A stretch of DNA of 64,000 bases from Clostridium jeddahitimonense (GTDB lineage: Bacteria; Bacillota; Clostridia; Clostridiales; Clostridiaceae). Shown piece after piece: positions 1 to 8,678 of the stretch; positions within the stretch are counted from its first letter, which is position 1; each line of letters starts with the position of its first letter. The translations under genes were made by a program, and so were the position numbers. The notes beneath the pieces were generated by a model. The model was not told the origin of the DNA. It made no database searches and saw only the letters and a list, made by a program, of their open reading frames with translations. The DNA lies in assembly GCA_000753455.2 (NCBI GenBank), contig LM994670.1, forward strand, positions 3,583,806-3,647,805, in the 5' to 3' direction.

Positions 1-327
1 TTGAAGCTTGGACAACACTTCGTTTACTGATACATCTTGTCCAACATTACTTATTGACTTTTTAACTAAATCTTTAGTTTTAACTAATTCTGAATAAGTC
101 TTTATAAGCCTTTGATACATATTAATCTCTTCATTAGTATAAGTTGTAGATACATTTTTAAATCTTTCTTTACCAATGTAAACTTTAGTAGATGCTTCAT
201 ACTCTGGTGGTATAAAGAAAAAAGTCATTATAGCTGATACTAAAGCTACTGATAAAGTGCTAATTAAAATTAATCTTAAGTTATTTTTTAAGCTCTTAAA
301 AACATCTTCAAATCTTACTTCTTTCAT
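1..327 (-). CDS. Wzz-type polysaccharide chain-length determinant (partial, N-terminal 109 residues)
   Basis: The reading frame begins at the ATG ending at 327 and runs off the left edge of the window. The protein starts MKEVRFEDVFKSLKNN, followed by one hydrophobic segment (about residues 19-41) and then PPEYEASTKVYIGK, the pattern of the Wzz/CapA family of inner-membrane proteins that set the length of capsule or exopolysaccharide chains. In Gram-positives these proteins usually work with a BY-kinase and a CpsB phosphatase, and a CpsB homologue lies at 3007-3762. The C-terminal membrane segment is outside the window, so the partner kinase cannot be checked. Confidence 0.85.
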   Translation of the reverse strand, partial: MKEVRFEDVFKSLKNNLRLILISTLSVALVSAIMTFFFIPPEYEASTKVYIGKERFKNVSTTYTNEEINMYQRLIKTYSELVKTKDLVKKSISNVGQDVSVNEVLSKLQ

Positions 328-836
328 ACCTAACCCTTTATCATTTTTAATTTATAATTTTTAACTAATAAAAAATATAGTCGTATCGTTTTCCCACAGT
401 GATTATAACAACTAAATTCTTTTTTGAAAACATTGCAATTCAACATCAAAAAACATATCTTTCCCTTTTAATTACATTTTTTATTTAATTGTTAGCATTT
501 ACATTTAATTTTAAGAAATAAAATTTTCGACATTTGCTGATTTTTAAACGTGAAAACATTTTATAAAACCTTAAAATGTAATATATATATCTATTGTCAA
601 TATTTTCTTAAAATATTTTGTCGTAATTTGTTTAACGATTTTTATTTTTTTATCTTTTTCACTGTTTTCTTTTGCCATTTTTTATATTTTAGCTTCTTTT
701 TAATATTGTTATATTAAATTTTAAATTAAACTTCATTCTTTTACTTTATTTTCATTAAAAACTCAGTTCATAAAAAATTCAATATAACTTACATTATATT
801 TTTAGTAATAATTAAAAAAGATGACTAAAATTAGAA
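328..836. other. Intergenic, AT-rich, no gene seen
   Basis: About 500 bases of very AT-rich sequence upstream of the Wzz gene. I see no convincing reading frame. A TTGACA hexamer on the minus strand (complement of 595-600) could be the -35 of the Wzz promoter, but no good -10 follows at the right distance. The terminator of the next small gene occupies the right edge. Confidence 0.4.
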
Positions 837-852
837 CTACTTAGCCATCTTT
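817..852 (-). terminator. Rho-independent terminator overlapping the end of the 79-aa gene
   Basis: Arms at 817-828 and 841-852 form a 12-bp stem with one mismatch, followed on the minus strand by a run of six U. The stem includes the stop codon of the 837-1076 gene, which supports that gene being transcribed. Confidence 0.7.
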
Positions 853-1076
853 AATACCTCATTGTAATTAATCACTCTTAATATACTTTTTTTGAAAAGT
901 ATTCCACTTTTTTCCTCTGAGGCATAAAAAGAATTATCAGTTCCAATTTTAAATTCTGAAGTTTCCTCACTTTTTTTAATATTATATATTTTTGAGTTAA
1001 AAATATCTTTGCCTATTATATAATCTTTATTTTCTTTTAAAAATATACATCTATAAAGCTTTAACTTATTACCCAT
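837..1076 (-). CDS. Small protein of unknown function (79 aa)
   Basis: I do not recognise this protein. It is rich in Lys, Ile and Asn, has no membrane segment or signal peptide, and looks like a compact beta-rich cytoplasmic protein. It follows the 60-aa frame by 10 bases, so the two may be co-transcribed. An AGGAGG lies 16 bases before the ATG and an AAGGAG only one base before it, an awkward arrangement that leaves the start uncertain. A terminator overlapping its stop codon argues that it is real. Confidence 0.55.
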   Translation of the reverse strand: MGNKLKLYRCIFLKENKDYIIGKDIFNSKIYNIKKSEETSEFKIGTDNSFYASEEKSGILFKKSILRVINYNEVLKMAK

Positions 1077-1086
1077 GCTCCTTATA

Positions 1087-1269
1087 TTAAATCCTCCTTA
1101 TATTTTTATAATTAAATCCTATATTATATATCGGCAACTTTTGATTTTCTTTTACTATTTTATATGTTTTTTGTCCTAATTTATAGTTTTTACGAAGATA
1201 TTTCACGCTATTTTTTGATACTTTTGCGTAATGTATTGGGTATTTTTTAATCATATTATTTAATTTCAT
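1087..1269 (-). CDS. Small basic protein of unknown function (60 aa)
   Basis: This is a Lys/Tyr/Asn-rich basic peptide of 60 residues with no recognisable domain. It begins about 200 bases from the divergent sigma factor gene and is followed after 10 bases by the 79-aa gene. A weak AGGAA site precedes the ATG. Its high pI could suit nucleic-acid binding, but nothing specific supports that, and it might be a chance frame. Confidence 0.4.
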   Translation of the reverse strand: MKLNNMIKKYPIHYAKVSKNSVKYLRKNYKLGQKTYKIVKENQKLPIYNIGFNYKNIRRI

Positions 1270-1412
1270 AATAATTCCTATTTAACTAACATAATTATAT
1301 CAACACTCCATAATTTAGTAAATATATTTCTATTTTTTTCTACATATTTCTACATTAATTATTAATTTTATTTTAATTCAATTAATATATTTATATTATT
1401 ACCATTTTATGT

Positions 1413-1424
1413 TATAATTATAAT
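1413..1424 (+). promoter_or_regulatory. Tandem TATAAT hexamers upstream of the sigma factor gene
   Basis: Two abutting perfect TATAAT hexamers (1413-1418 and 1419-1424) lie about 50 bases before the sigma factor ATG. No good -35 hexamer is found at 16-18 bases, so this is only a probable -10 region. Confidence 0.35.
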
Positions 1425-1472
1425 GAACATAAGTTCTTATCTTTGACTTTCGAAAGGAGTATTTTAAAATTT

Positions 1473-2108
1473 ATGATCAAAACTAATAACATTTCTGAAA
1501 GTAAAATCTCATCTTCAAAAAATCCCCACCTAAAAAACATCAATTTAACAGAAGCTTTGAAGCAAGCAAAAGAAAAAGACCAGGATGCAACACTTACATT
1601 AATAAATAAGTATTCTCCCCTGGTCGATAAATATAGTCGCATATATAAATTGAAGGATTATGAAAAATCTGATTTACAACAAGAAGGCAAAATAGCAATC
1701 ATAAATGCTATAAACAAGTTTGACCTTTCTAAAAATCCAAATGTCTTTGATGGATATGTTATCAACTCTATAAGAAACAAATATGGCACCCTTGCCAGAA
1801 CTCATATCAAAAGAAATACTGAATCAAGCCTTAACATACCTACTAATAATGAAGACTCTTCTGAAATAATCGATCTAATCCAAGATACTATTGACCTTGA
1901 AAAATCCTATATCACCTCTGAACAAATTTCTAGATTACAATTAGCCATTAATACATTATCTAAAGAAGAGCTAGAATTAATAAATACAGTCTATATAAAA
2001 AAATCTAACTCTCTATTAAACTATTGCAAAGAAAATAATCTCACTTACCACACTTCTAGAATGAAATTAAAAAAGTCACTGAAGAAACTACGCTCACTTC
2101 TCCAATAA
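1473..2108 (+). CDS. Small sigma-70 family RNA polymerase sigma factor
   Basis: This 211-residue protein has a region-2 segment (about residues 40-75, with SDLQQEGKIAIINAINKFD, the core-binding and -10 recognition helix) and a C-terminal region-4 helix-turn-helix (about 155-211). Regions 1 and 3 are missing, as in ECF and TcdR/UviA-type factors that direct toxin, bacteriocin or surface genes in clostridia. I chose the ATG at 1473; an upstream in-frame TTG at 1443 is unlikely because the AAAGGAG site lies after it. No anti-sigma gene is adjacent. The convergent neighbour encodes a surface thioester protein, a possible target, but that is only inference from position. Confidence 0.8.
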   Translation: MIKTNNISESKISSSKNPHLKNINLTEALKQAKEKDQDATLTLINKYSPLVDKYSRIYKLKDYEKSDLQQEGKIAIINAINKFDLSKNPNVFDGYVINSIRNKYGTLARTHIKRNTESSLNIPTNNEDSSEIIDLIQDTIDLEKSYITSEQISRLQLAINTLSKEELELINTVYIKKSNSLLNYCKENNLTYHTSRMKLKKSLKKLRSLLQ

Positions 2109-2128
2109 CTTTTAATTCTTAACTGTTC

Positions 2129-2878
2129 TTATCTTCCTTTACCAACAGGCAAATTCTCTTGAATATTATCATTAACTCCACCGGTACCTTGATCTTTATT
2201 ATCTTCTACTGGCTTTTGATCGCTTGGTTGAGATGTTACTCCTCCGGTTCCCTCTTCTACAGGTGGTACTACTTCCACTGGTGGAATAGGCTTAATATCT
2301 ATTGGCTGCCTAACATATATAACGACACCTTGAATATTATAATTTCCAGTTTTATAAAGAATAGTATCATTTTCAAGATTGTATCCTCTATTATTCATTA
2401 CATTATTATATATAATCTTTGCAGCTGCATTAACCTCAACACTCCCTGTGTCAATCTTATTTATATTGTATCCTTCGAACAAAGTCCATAATGCAACTTG
2501 AGTAGCTAAGTAAGCTTCATCCTCATCATTTACACCAAGCTCCTCAACTCCCCTATTTGGATATCCATTAGATAATATTATATTTATATCATCAGTAGCA
2601 ATTCCATAAGAACTAAACTTTTGTCCAACCGGATAATCCTTATCTAAATCAAGACAATACCCAATACCAGCAGCAGAAACTATCTTCTGCACATCAACCT
2701 TAAAATTATCATAATAAAACTCACCTATTATTCTATCCTCAGTATTTATAGTTAAACCTTTAGGCTCAACACTACAATTCTCATTAATAAGCGCAAAGCT
2801 GCTTATTGATGTGCCTAATAAAATAAATGCTAATACTAAAATAATAACCTTAGAATGTAGAACTTTAAAAGCTTTCAT
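2129..2878 (-). CDS. Secreted TQXA (thioester-domain) protein with Pro/Gly-rich tail, no visible cell-wall anchor
   Basis: Residues 1-30 form a signal peptide. The body (about 40-190) carries the two marks of a TQXA thioester domain: a Cys in GIGYCLDLDKDYP and a Gln in YLATQVALWTLFEGY. Such domains form a Cys-Gln thioester bond that can couple covalently to host or matrix amines. The tail is rich in Pro, Val and Glu with two GTGGV copies and ends at LPVGKGR. Unlike most family members there is no Ig-like stalk, no LPXTG motif plus membrane segment, and no sortase nearby. The start is the ATG at 2878, six bases after AGAGGTG; a GTG three codons upstream overlaps that site. Confidence 0.75.
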   Translation of the reverse strand: MKAFKVLHSKVIILVLAFILLGTSISSFALINENCSVEPKGLTINTEDRIIGEFYYDNFKVDVQKIVSAAGIGYCLDLDKDYPVGQKFSSYGIATDDINIILSNGYPNRGVEELGVNDEDEAYLATQVALWTLFEGYNINKIDTGSVEVNAAAKIIYNNVMNNRGYNLENDTILYKTGNYNIQGVVIYVRQPIDIKPIPPVEVVPPVEEGTGGVTSQPSDQKPVEDNKDQGTGGVNDNIQENLPVGKGR

Positions 2879-2967
2879 TTTCGTCACCTCTGTCCAATTT
2901 TTTCTTTAGCTTTTATGTCTGTATGTTAATAGTATTAGCATTTTCCAGATTAATATTTATATAAAAG

Positions 2968-2997
2968 TACCTGCGACAAACTAAATTGCCGCAGGTA
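2968..2997 (-). terminator. Terminator after the CpsB-type phosphatase gene
   Basis: Arms TACCTGCG and CGCAGGTA (2968-2975, 2990-2997) pair perfectly, with extra pairing inside, and a short U-rich tail follows on the minus strand. Confidence 0.65.
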
Positions 2998-3006
2998 AAC
3001 ATTACT

Positions 3007-3762
3007 TTAAAAAATCCCCAGGAATTTTTTCTTTTCTTTTAGTATCGCTCCTATAAACTCTACCTCTTCGTTGTTTAACATAGCTTCTGATGATTCTTTA
3101 AATAGAACTATATCTTCTTTTTCTACAATATTTAAGAATTGACTTAAATCTGTATTTCTTCTTGTATCTCTATGTGCATCAGAACCTATAAAGTTATAAA
3201 CTCTATTCATTAAATAAGCTTCAGCTGTTTTTTTTACATCTTTTCCAAACTCTCCAGTAATACTACCAGTGTTTAGTTGGAAAAGGCATCCTTCCTTTAT
3301 TAGCTTATTTATTAATGAAGGCCTTTTTATAAATGGTCTATATCTTTCAGGATGAGCTATTATAGGGGTTATCCCTTTTAGCTGTAGCTCATATAAGTTG
3401 TCTATAACTTGGTCTAGATTAAATTCAAGCATTGGTAATTCAATTAACATGTATCTTGTCCCATTAATTGTCCCAATAGAACCTCTATTATAATATTCAA
3501 TTATTCTATCTGAATAATAAATCTCTTGTCCTTGATATATTTCAATTTCTACATTATTATCTTTAGCTAATCTTCTAAGCTTTTCTACCTCTTCGGTAAC
3601 TTCATTATATTCATAATCAAATCTACCTCTCATAAAATGAGGTGTCACAACAAGCTTTTTAGTTCCACCTTTTTCAGCCATCTTCAACATACTGATAGCC
3701 ATATCCTCATCTTTTGCCCCATCATCAATTCTAGGTATAACATGCGAATGTATATCTATCAT
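3007..3762 (-). CDS. CpsB/CapC (YwqE)-type protein-tyrosine phosphatase, PHP domain
   Basis: A 251-residue PHP-fold metal-dependent phosphatase that in this family removes phosphate from the capsule BY-kinase and so tunes polysaccharide export. Visible metal-binding motifs are DIHSHVIPRIDDGA at the N-terminus, HPERYRPF near residue 138 and GSDAHRDTRRN near 195. Length matches the family. With the Wzz gene at the window edge it forms part of a capsule control unit, although small genes and the sigma factor lie between. It has its own terminator. Cytoplasmic, no membrane segment. Confidence 0.88.
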   Translation of the reverse strand: MIDIHSHVIPRIDDGAKDEDMAISMLKMAEKGGTKKLVVTPHFMRGRFDYEYNEVTEEVEKLRRLAKDNNVEIEIYQGQEIYYSDRIIEYYNRGSIGTINGTRYMLIELPMLEFNLDQVIDNLYELQLKGITPIIAHPERYRPFIKRPSLINKLIKEGCLFQLNTGSITGEFGKDVKKTAEAYLMNRVYNFIGSDAHRDTRRNTDLSQFLNIVEKEDIVLFKESSEAMLNNEEVEFIGAILKEKKKFLGIF

Positions 3763-4044
3763 ACTTTCTATATCCCTCTCTTTTTATCATTACATATTTA
3801 TATATTTAATTTATATATTTATACGACCAAATCTAACTTTATGTTAATAAAATGTTACTTCTTTCAATTATAAAAGCTTTAATATATTATACAAAAAATC
3901 TATAAATTTAACTATAGCATTTTTATGTACAAACTGTTACTAAATGTATTTATACATCAAACCTTTAAGATATAATTATCTATTATTATATAAAAAATAC
4001 TTTACTATAATAATTTAATATACACTAAACACATAAAAAAAACC

Positions 4045-4069
4045 TAGTTTAAATTTTAAATTTAAACTA
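4045..4069 (-). terminator. Terminator after the ATC-hydrolase-like gene
   Basis: A perfect 12-bp inverted repeat (TAGTTTAAATTT, one-base centre) is followed on the minus strand by a run of eight U. Confidence 0.7.
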
Positions 4070-4158
4070 AGCCATCTTTTCTATTGCCTATTATAATCAT
4101 TCCTTTTAAGGAACCTTATACTAAACACACTTACTATTCTTATTCATCATATACTTAC

Positions 4159-4650
4159 CTATTTCTTAAATCTTATTTGACACCTTTTATAACCAGTTGC
4201 TATAGTTTCTCCAAGCTCCATCTTACCACCAAAGCTTTCAGCTATCCCCCTATCACCTTCCATAGCGATATCACAAAGCCTTGCTATTTCTTCATCAGTA
4301 CATCCTAGCTTTTGCCAAGCTGCGACTAAAGGACAATATTCAAAATCTATTGATAGCGTATCATCTGTACATTCCAATATCTTCATATCAAATACCATTT
4401 GAGCTGGCAATGTAAATAAAACCTTTTTTAAGCCTTTAAAACTCTTAGTCTTAGCTTGCTCTGAAAAGTCCTTTCCTTGCATATTTCCACAAGCGTGCGT
4501 TGCTGGATATCCAATATCCTCCCACTTAACCCCTTTCTTCTCAGCTTCCTTTAAAAGAAGATATAACCAAGTTGCCCTATGCTCCAAAGTTCCTCTTATA
4601 GATTTAATTACATAATTATTTCTTTTAGATGCATTAACTATTTTACTCAT
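4159..4650 (-). CDS. L-2-amino-thiazoline-4-carboxylic acid (ATC) hydrolase-like protein
   Basis: This 163-residue protein fits the ATC-hydrolase family in length and in its conserved C-terminal half: FEYCPLVAAWQKLG followed by the CDIAMEGDRG block. The founding enzyme opens ATC to N-carbamoyl-cysteine in cysteine production, but most clostridial members are uncharacterised and may act on other amides. No companion carbamoylcysteine amidohydrolase is seen. The ATG at 4650 follows GGGGGTTATTT. It ends in its own terminator and is separated from the upstream M20 peptidase by about 110 bases of low-complexity AT sequence. Confidence 0.7.
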   Translation of the reverse strand: MSKIVNASKRNNYVIKSIRGTLEHRATWLYLLLKEAEKKGVKWEDIGYPATHACGNMQGKDFSEQAKTKSFKGLKKVLFTLPAQMVFDMKILECTDDTLSIDFEYCPLVAAWQKLGCTDEEIARLCDIAMEGDRGIAESFGGKMELGETIATGYKRCQIRFKK

Positions 4651-4763
4651 AAATAACCCCCACTATTAATTTTCAATTTTTAATTCTTAATTTTTAATTT
4701 AAAATCCAAGATGCTCAATTTTTAATTTTCAGTTTATAATTAAAAATTATAACTTGCCACCTG

Positions 4764-6194
4764 TTACTTATAGCTTGCAATAACTTTTTTATAGAACAAT
4801 ACAGCATCTCCTATTGCCTTAATATTTATATTTTCATTAATATTATGAACTGATGCAAATTGCTCTTTTGTTATATTTATTGGTGCAAATCTCAATACAC
4901 AATTGCATATCTCAGTTAAATGTCTTCCGTCTGTTCCTGCTGGTAGTATATATGGTGCCACTGCTACTTGTGGAAATATGCTATTGATACATTCCTTAAC
5001 GTAACTATATGGTTTTGCTTTTAAATCCGCTGTCCTATAATACTCACAGCCATCTCCATCTTCAATTATTATCCCATACTTGTCTGCTATTTTCTTTAAT
5101 GCTTCTATATCCTTCTTTAAGTCTTCATCATTAACACATCTCATAAATGCTGTAGCCTCAACATCTTTAGTTTGTATATGAGGTGTTTGTCCACCTTTTA
5201 TATTTGTAAAATAACACATAGTTCCTAGCATTGCTCCTGCTTGTGGATTTAGCTTAGGCATTATGATTTTTAAAACCGGAGAAAATATCCACAAATTTGA
5301 AAATATTATCCTCATAGGTAGTGTCATATATGGGGATAAGTCTGTAAACATTTCCTTAACCTCTGGATAAATTTTTTTTATAAAAGGTTTTTCTTTGTCT
5401 ACCTCTGATATAAACTTGGCCATTCTAACTATTGGCGTATCTTTATTTGGAGACAACCCAAAATGTCCAAAATCTGTTGTAGCAGTACACTTCAACGGAT
5501 GTCTCCCTTTTTCATGGACAGCTATCATTGCTGCTTTATCCTTCATCCCAGGCATAGGCGGATCTATTATTGCTCCACCTTCATCTAAAACTAACTCAAA
5601 GGATATATTATTTTCCTTAAAATATTGTAATGCTGTAGGTATTCCATCTCCTGAAGCTTCTTCATTATTAGATGAGCCAATATATACATTTACCTCTGGT
5701 TTAAAACCTTCTTTTAAAAGCTCTTCCAAGGCCATAAGCTCAGCAAAGAATGATGTTTTTGTATCTACAGTTCCCCTACCCCAAATCTTTCCATCTATTA
5801 TTTCACCTAAAAATGGGTCATGCTTCCACCCTCCTGTTGCCTCTACAACATCATGATGGGACATAAGCATTATATTTCTACTTTTATCCACACCTTCTAT
5901 CTTATAAATAAGACATCCTGTGGAGAAAACTTGAACTTCACCTTTCTCATATATGTTCGGAAACATACTTTTTAGTTCATCTCTTAGCTTACTAAATTCA
6001 GTATCATCATAATCTCTCTTGTTATATATAGTCTTGCATCTAATTAGATTAGCTAGTTCTTTAGCATATCTAATATTATCCTCATTAGTTAATACTTCTA
6101 TCTGATTTGTTAATTTTCTTCCCATACTCTTAGCTTTATATGCATTTATAAGTAAAATGACTATAAATATTATCACAACTATTAATACAACCAC
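4764..6194 (-). CDS. Membrane-anchored M20-family metallopeptidase (PM20D1/carboxypeptidase S-like)
   Basis: A 476-residue zinc hydrolase. Residues 1-19 are one strongly hydrophobic anchor. Metal and catalytic motifs follow in M20 order: MSHHDVVEATGGW (first His and catalytic Asp), GRGTVDTK (bridging Asp), NNEEASGDG (catalytic Glu-Glu), DEGGAI and PAGTDGRHL. The PM20D1/Cps1 branch cleaves or forms N-acyl amino acids and small peptides; the substrate here is unknown. I kept the GTG start at 6194 because it preserves the membrane segment and follows a GGGGGAAGG site. It is a single-gene unit. Confidence 0.8.
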   Translation of the reverse strand: MVVLIVVIIFIVILLINAYKAKSMGRKLTNQIEVLTNEDNIRYAKELANLIRCKTIYNKRDYDDTEFSKLRDELKSMFPNIYEKGEVQVFSTGCLIYKIEGVDKSRNIMLMSHHDVVEATGGWKHDPFLGEIIDGKIWGRGTVDTKTSFFAELMALEELLKEGFKPEVNVYIGSSNNEEASGDGIPTALQYFKENNISFELVLDEGGAIIDPPMPGMKDKAAMIAVHEKGRHPLKCTATTDFGHFGLSPNKDTPIVRMAKFISEVDKEKPFIKKIYPEVKEMFTDLSPYMTLPMRIIFSNLWIFSPVLKIIMPKLNPQAGAMLGTMCYFTNIKGGQTPHIQTKDVEATAFMRCVNDEDLKKDIEALKKIADKYGIIIEDGDGCEYYRTADLKAKPYSYVKECINSIFPQVAVAPYILPAGTDGRHLTEICNCVLRFAPINITKEQFASVHNINENINIKAIGDAVLFYKKVIASYK

Positions 6195-6508
6195 CCTATT
6201 ACCTTCCCCCTATAGCTTTTTATCTTATCTCTATCTAATATAGTTTAATCCTATATAATACTTGTTTAAGTTAATCCCTGTCATAATACGCCCCCTTATT
6301 TCTTTGCTTATTTATTAAAACCCAAATTTCATCAACCTAATAAATCACAAATTCTATCATAATTTAACTATTAATTTCCCTTACCATATACCTATTCCCC
6401 CATAGCAATGTTATGTATATAATTGACTATAGTTTTGCCCCTTAAATCAATAATCTTAACTATCGGCAAGCCAAACTATAATATAAACTAAGTATATATA
6501 AACAAAAA

Positions 6509-6543
6509 AGACCCAATCAGATACAATATATCTAACTGAGTCT
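6509..6543 (-). terminator. Terminator after the P-loop ATPase gene
   Basis: A 15-bp stem with a few G-U or mismatched pairs (arms 6509-6523 and 6529-6543) followed by six U on the minus strand. Two of the stop-codon hairpins lie between it and the gene. Confidence 0.6.
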
Positions 6544-6583
6544 ACAAACTATTCTCTATTCATAATCAAGGCAACTTTTATTC

Positions 6584-6618
6584 TCACCAAAGGTGACCTT
6601 CCCCCTCAACGAAGTTGA
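6584..6618 (-). repeat. Stop-codon-fused mini-hairpin pair
   Basis: Directly after the TAG of the P-loop gene come TCAACTTCGTTGA and TCACCTTTGGTGA (minus-strand reading), separated by a GGGGGAAG spacer. Same module type as the long arrays elsewhere in the window. Confidence 0.75.
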
Positions 6619-7218
6619 CTAAACCGCTGCTTCTTCTTCAACCTTTACTGGTTGTACTACTTCTTTATTTATTCCAACAATCTTCATTATTTGCTCTGAT
6701 CTTTCCTTAGTTGATCCTTTGATTACTGAGTATTTAACATTTTCAGCATCTAAGAATCCTAAGATAGCCTTGTCCACTGCTTGAGCAACTTCTTCATCTT
6801 GCCATCTTACTCCATCTTTCTTGTATCCAAACTCTCTTGGTACAAAGAATATGTAATCATATTGTGGTAAATCTCTTAAAGCTAAGCTGTATAAATCTTT
6901 TAATATTTCGATTTCCTTCTTAGTTCTAACCTTGTCTCCAAGCATTAATCTTCCATATATGTATGGTACAAATGTAGCATAGTCAGTTACTGCATAATCA
7001 AAGCTGTCTAAGCTCTTTTCTAAGTGTAATTGACCTAAGTATATTCCATATTGCTCAGAGATTGATTCAATCATTCCCTTTTCTCTTAAATAATCTGTGC
7101 TATATTCTGTAGCAACTCCTACATTTATATCTCTAATCTTTAAGTCTACATATAATTGTTGAATTAATGTTGTCTTCCCACATCTAGGTCCCCCTAGGAT
7201 AGCAATTCTTACTGGCAT
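6619..7218 (-). CDS. P-loop ATPase/kinase of the NadR-like AAA_28 type
   Basis: A 199-residue cytoplasmic NTPase. The Walker A motif LGGPRCGKTTL is at residues 8-17, and a short acidic-hydrophobic VTDY segment around residue 80 may serve as Walker B. The layout matches the AAA_28/NadR kinase-like family, small nucleoside or nucleotide kinases of mostly unknown substrate. The ATG at 7218 is preceded by GGAGG at the ideal distance; an in-frame TTG 15 bases upstream overlaps that site and is not used. The tail VKVEEEAAV is a flexible acidic end. It is monocistronic, with a mini-hairpin pair fused to its stop codon. Confidence 0.7.
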   Translation of the reverse strand: MPVRIAILGGPRCGKTTLIQQLYVDLKIRDINVGVATEYSTDYLREKGMIESISEQYGIYLGQLHLEKSLDSFDYAVTDYATFVPYIYGRLMLGDKVRTKKEIEILKDLYSLALRDLPQYDYIFFVPREFGYKKDGVRWQDEEVAQAVDKAILGFLDAENVKYSVIKGSTKERSEQIMKIVGINKEVVQPVKVEEEAAV

Positions 7219-7328
7219 TGGCAAATCCTCCAAATATTTATAATAAATTTCAAATGATTATTCGTAATAACAGAATCTAATTATAACAACAAAATTCGAC
7301 TTTTTCAACCTTTGGACATAAGTAATAA

Positions 7329-8015
7329 TTAGTAATTAATTTTTCCTTCAGTCAAGACTCCATCATCAAGATATAGCACCCTTTTACTATGATTTGCAAC
7401 GTTAGTATCGTGAGTAATCATAATTATAGTGTTACCTATTTCATTCAGTTCTTTAAATAATTGAAGTATTTCTTTTCCAGTGTTTGAATCAAGTGCCCCT
7501 GTTGGTTCATCAGCTAGAAGCAATGCCGGCTTTGTTACAAGAGCACGAGCAATTGCTACTCTCTGTTGCTGTCCCCCTGATAATTCATTGGGCTTATGAT
7601 CCATTCTATCTCCTAATCCAATACTTTCGAGAATTTCCCTTGCTTTTTCTGTAGCTTCTCTACGGGACATTCCTCTAATTAACAAAGGCATCATAACATT
7701 TTGAATAACTGTATATTGTGGTATTAGGTGATATTTTTGAAATATAAATCCGATATTTTCATTACGTACTTTTCCTAGTTCATCATCATCACACTTGTGT
7801 ATTTGTATATCTTCAAGAAAGTATTCCCCATCATCACTATTATCCATACACCCTATAATATTCATGAGTGTAGATTTTCCTGAACCTGATGCTCCAAGTA
7901 TTGCGATAAACTCTCCCTTTTCTACAGTTAAGTTTATATCCTTAAGAACATGAAGTGAATTTTCTCCTACTTTATAAGACTTATTTATATTCTGTAATTT
8001 TATTATAGTTTCCAT
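7329..8015 (-). CDS. ABC transporter ATP-binding protein, MacB/LolD type
   Basis: A 228-residue nucleotide-binding subunit with Walker A GASGSGKST (about 40-48), Q-loop FIFQKYHLIPQ, signature LSGGQQQR, Walker B LLLADEPTGALD and H-loop MITHDT. The LADEPTGALD signature is characteristic of the LolD/MacB/FtsE group. It is the last gene of an efflux operon: adaptor (9881), permease (8679), lipoprotein (8020), ATPase, with only 4 bases between the lipoprotein stop and this ATG. It would energise export of a peptide, antibiotic or lipoprotein, probably in response to the upstream two-component system. Confidence 0.9.
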   Translation of the reverse strand: METIIKLQNINKSYKVGENSLHVLKDINLTVEKGEFIAILGASGSGKSTLMNIIGCMDNSDDGEYFLEDIQIHKCDDDELGKVRNENIGFIFQKYHLIPQYTVIQNVMMPLLIRGMSRREATEKAREILESIGLGDRMDHKPNELSGGQQQRVAIARALVTKPALLLADEPTGALDSNTGKEILQLFKELNEIGNTIIMITHDTNVANHSKRVLYLDDGVLTEGKINY

Positions 8016-8019
8016 AACC

Positions 8020-8637
8020 TTATTCCACTATATCAACAGATTGAACTATTGGAGCTTCTTTTGTTCCTTTTGCAAATACCTTTATTATTGAGTTTGTTTT
8101 TATTGCAGATAATTTACTATCACTTCCAGATCTCATATCAAATATATTTGCACCTGTTGGAATTGTAATTTTTATAGTCTCACCTGTATATTCTAATTCT
8201 AACTTTTCATTATCTCCTGGATCTCCAAGTTGAAATACCTCTCCACCTTCTGATGGATCTATACTTATTGAATCTTGGCTAATTGCTTCACCACTACCCT
8301 CTGTCAGTGATTGACTACCTTCAGGTATAGAACCTGAATCTCCCCCTATTGATTCCTGAAACTGAACACCATCTGGTAACTTTGAACCATTTCCACTTAC
8401 ATCTTGATCCTTTGCTAATTCAATTTCTATTTCATTTCCTACTATCTTCTTAACTTTTCCAAGATATGTTCTTTCCTCAGAACCCTCATTTCCCTTGTTT
8501 TCATCTTGTGAATTATTAACCTCTGACGTATTGTTATCTTGGCTACTATTTTCAGAAGTATCATTTGATGAACATCCCACCATTGCCATTATTGTTAATA
8601 CACTTAATCCTAAAGCTAAGTATTTTTTCATTTTCAT
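8020..8637 (-). CDS. Lipoprotein of unknown function within the MacAB-type operon
   Basis: A 205-residue protein with a lipoprotein signal peptide (lipobox MVGC, Cys at about residue 22), a Ser/Asn/Glu-rich linker, a short beta-strand region (RTYLGKVKKIVGNEIEIEL), an acidic Gly/Ser-rich middle and a C-terminal beta region. I do not recognise a named domain; the layout resembles accessory extracytoplasmic lipoproteins seen between permease and ATPase genes in clostridial MacAB loci. It likely sits on the outer face of the membrane near the transporter. Confidence 0.65.
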   Translation of the reverse strand: MKMKKYLALGLSVLTIMAMVGCSSNDTSENSSQDNNTSEVNNSQDENKGNEGSEERTYLGKVKKIVGNEIEIELAKDQDVSGNGSKLPDGVQFQESIGGDSGSIPEGSQSLTEGSGEAISQDSISIDPSEGGEVFQLGDPGDNEKLELEYTGETIKITIPTGANIFDMRSGSDSKLSAIKTNSIIKVFAKGTKEAPIVQSVDIVE

Positions 8638-8678
8638 AATTATTACTTCCTTTCAACATTTATATTTAATATTTTTTG

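Noticed and set aside
1443..1472. TTG start for the sigma factor
   Set aside because: The AAAGGAG ribosome site lies downstream of this TTG, in front of the ATG at 1473.
4650..4763. Low-complexity AATTTTTAATT-type repeats and similar TTAAGAGTTAATAG stretches at 24610, 27060 and 32870
   Set aside because: Simple AT-rich intergenic sequence common in clostridia; no consistent unit or structure could be defined.
5395..5856. 153-codon open frame on the plus strand
   Set aside because: It lies entirely opposite the M20 peptidase gene, has no ribosome site and no recognisable protein pattern.
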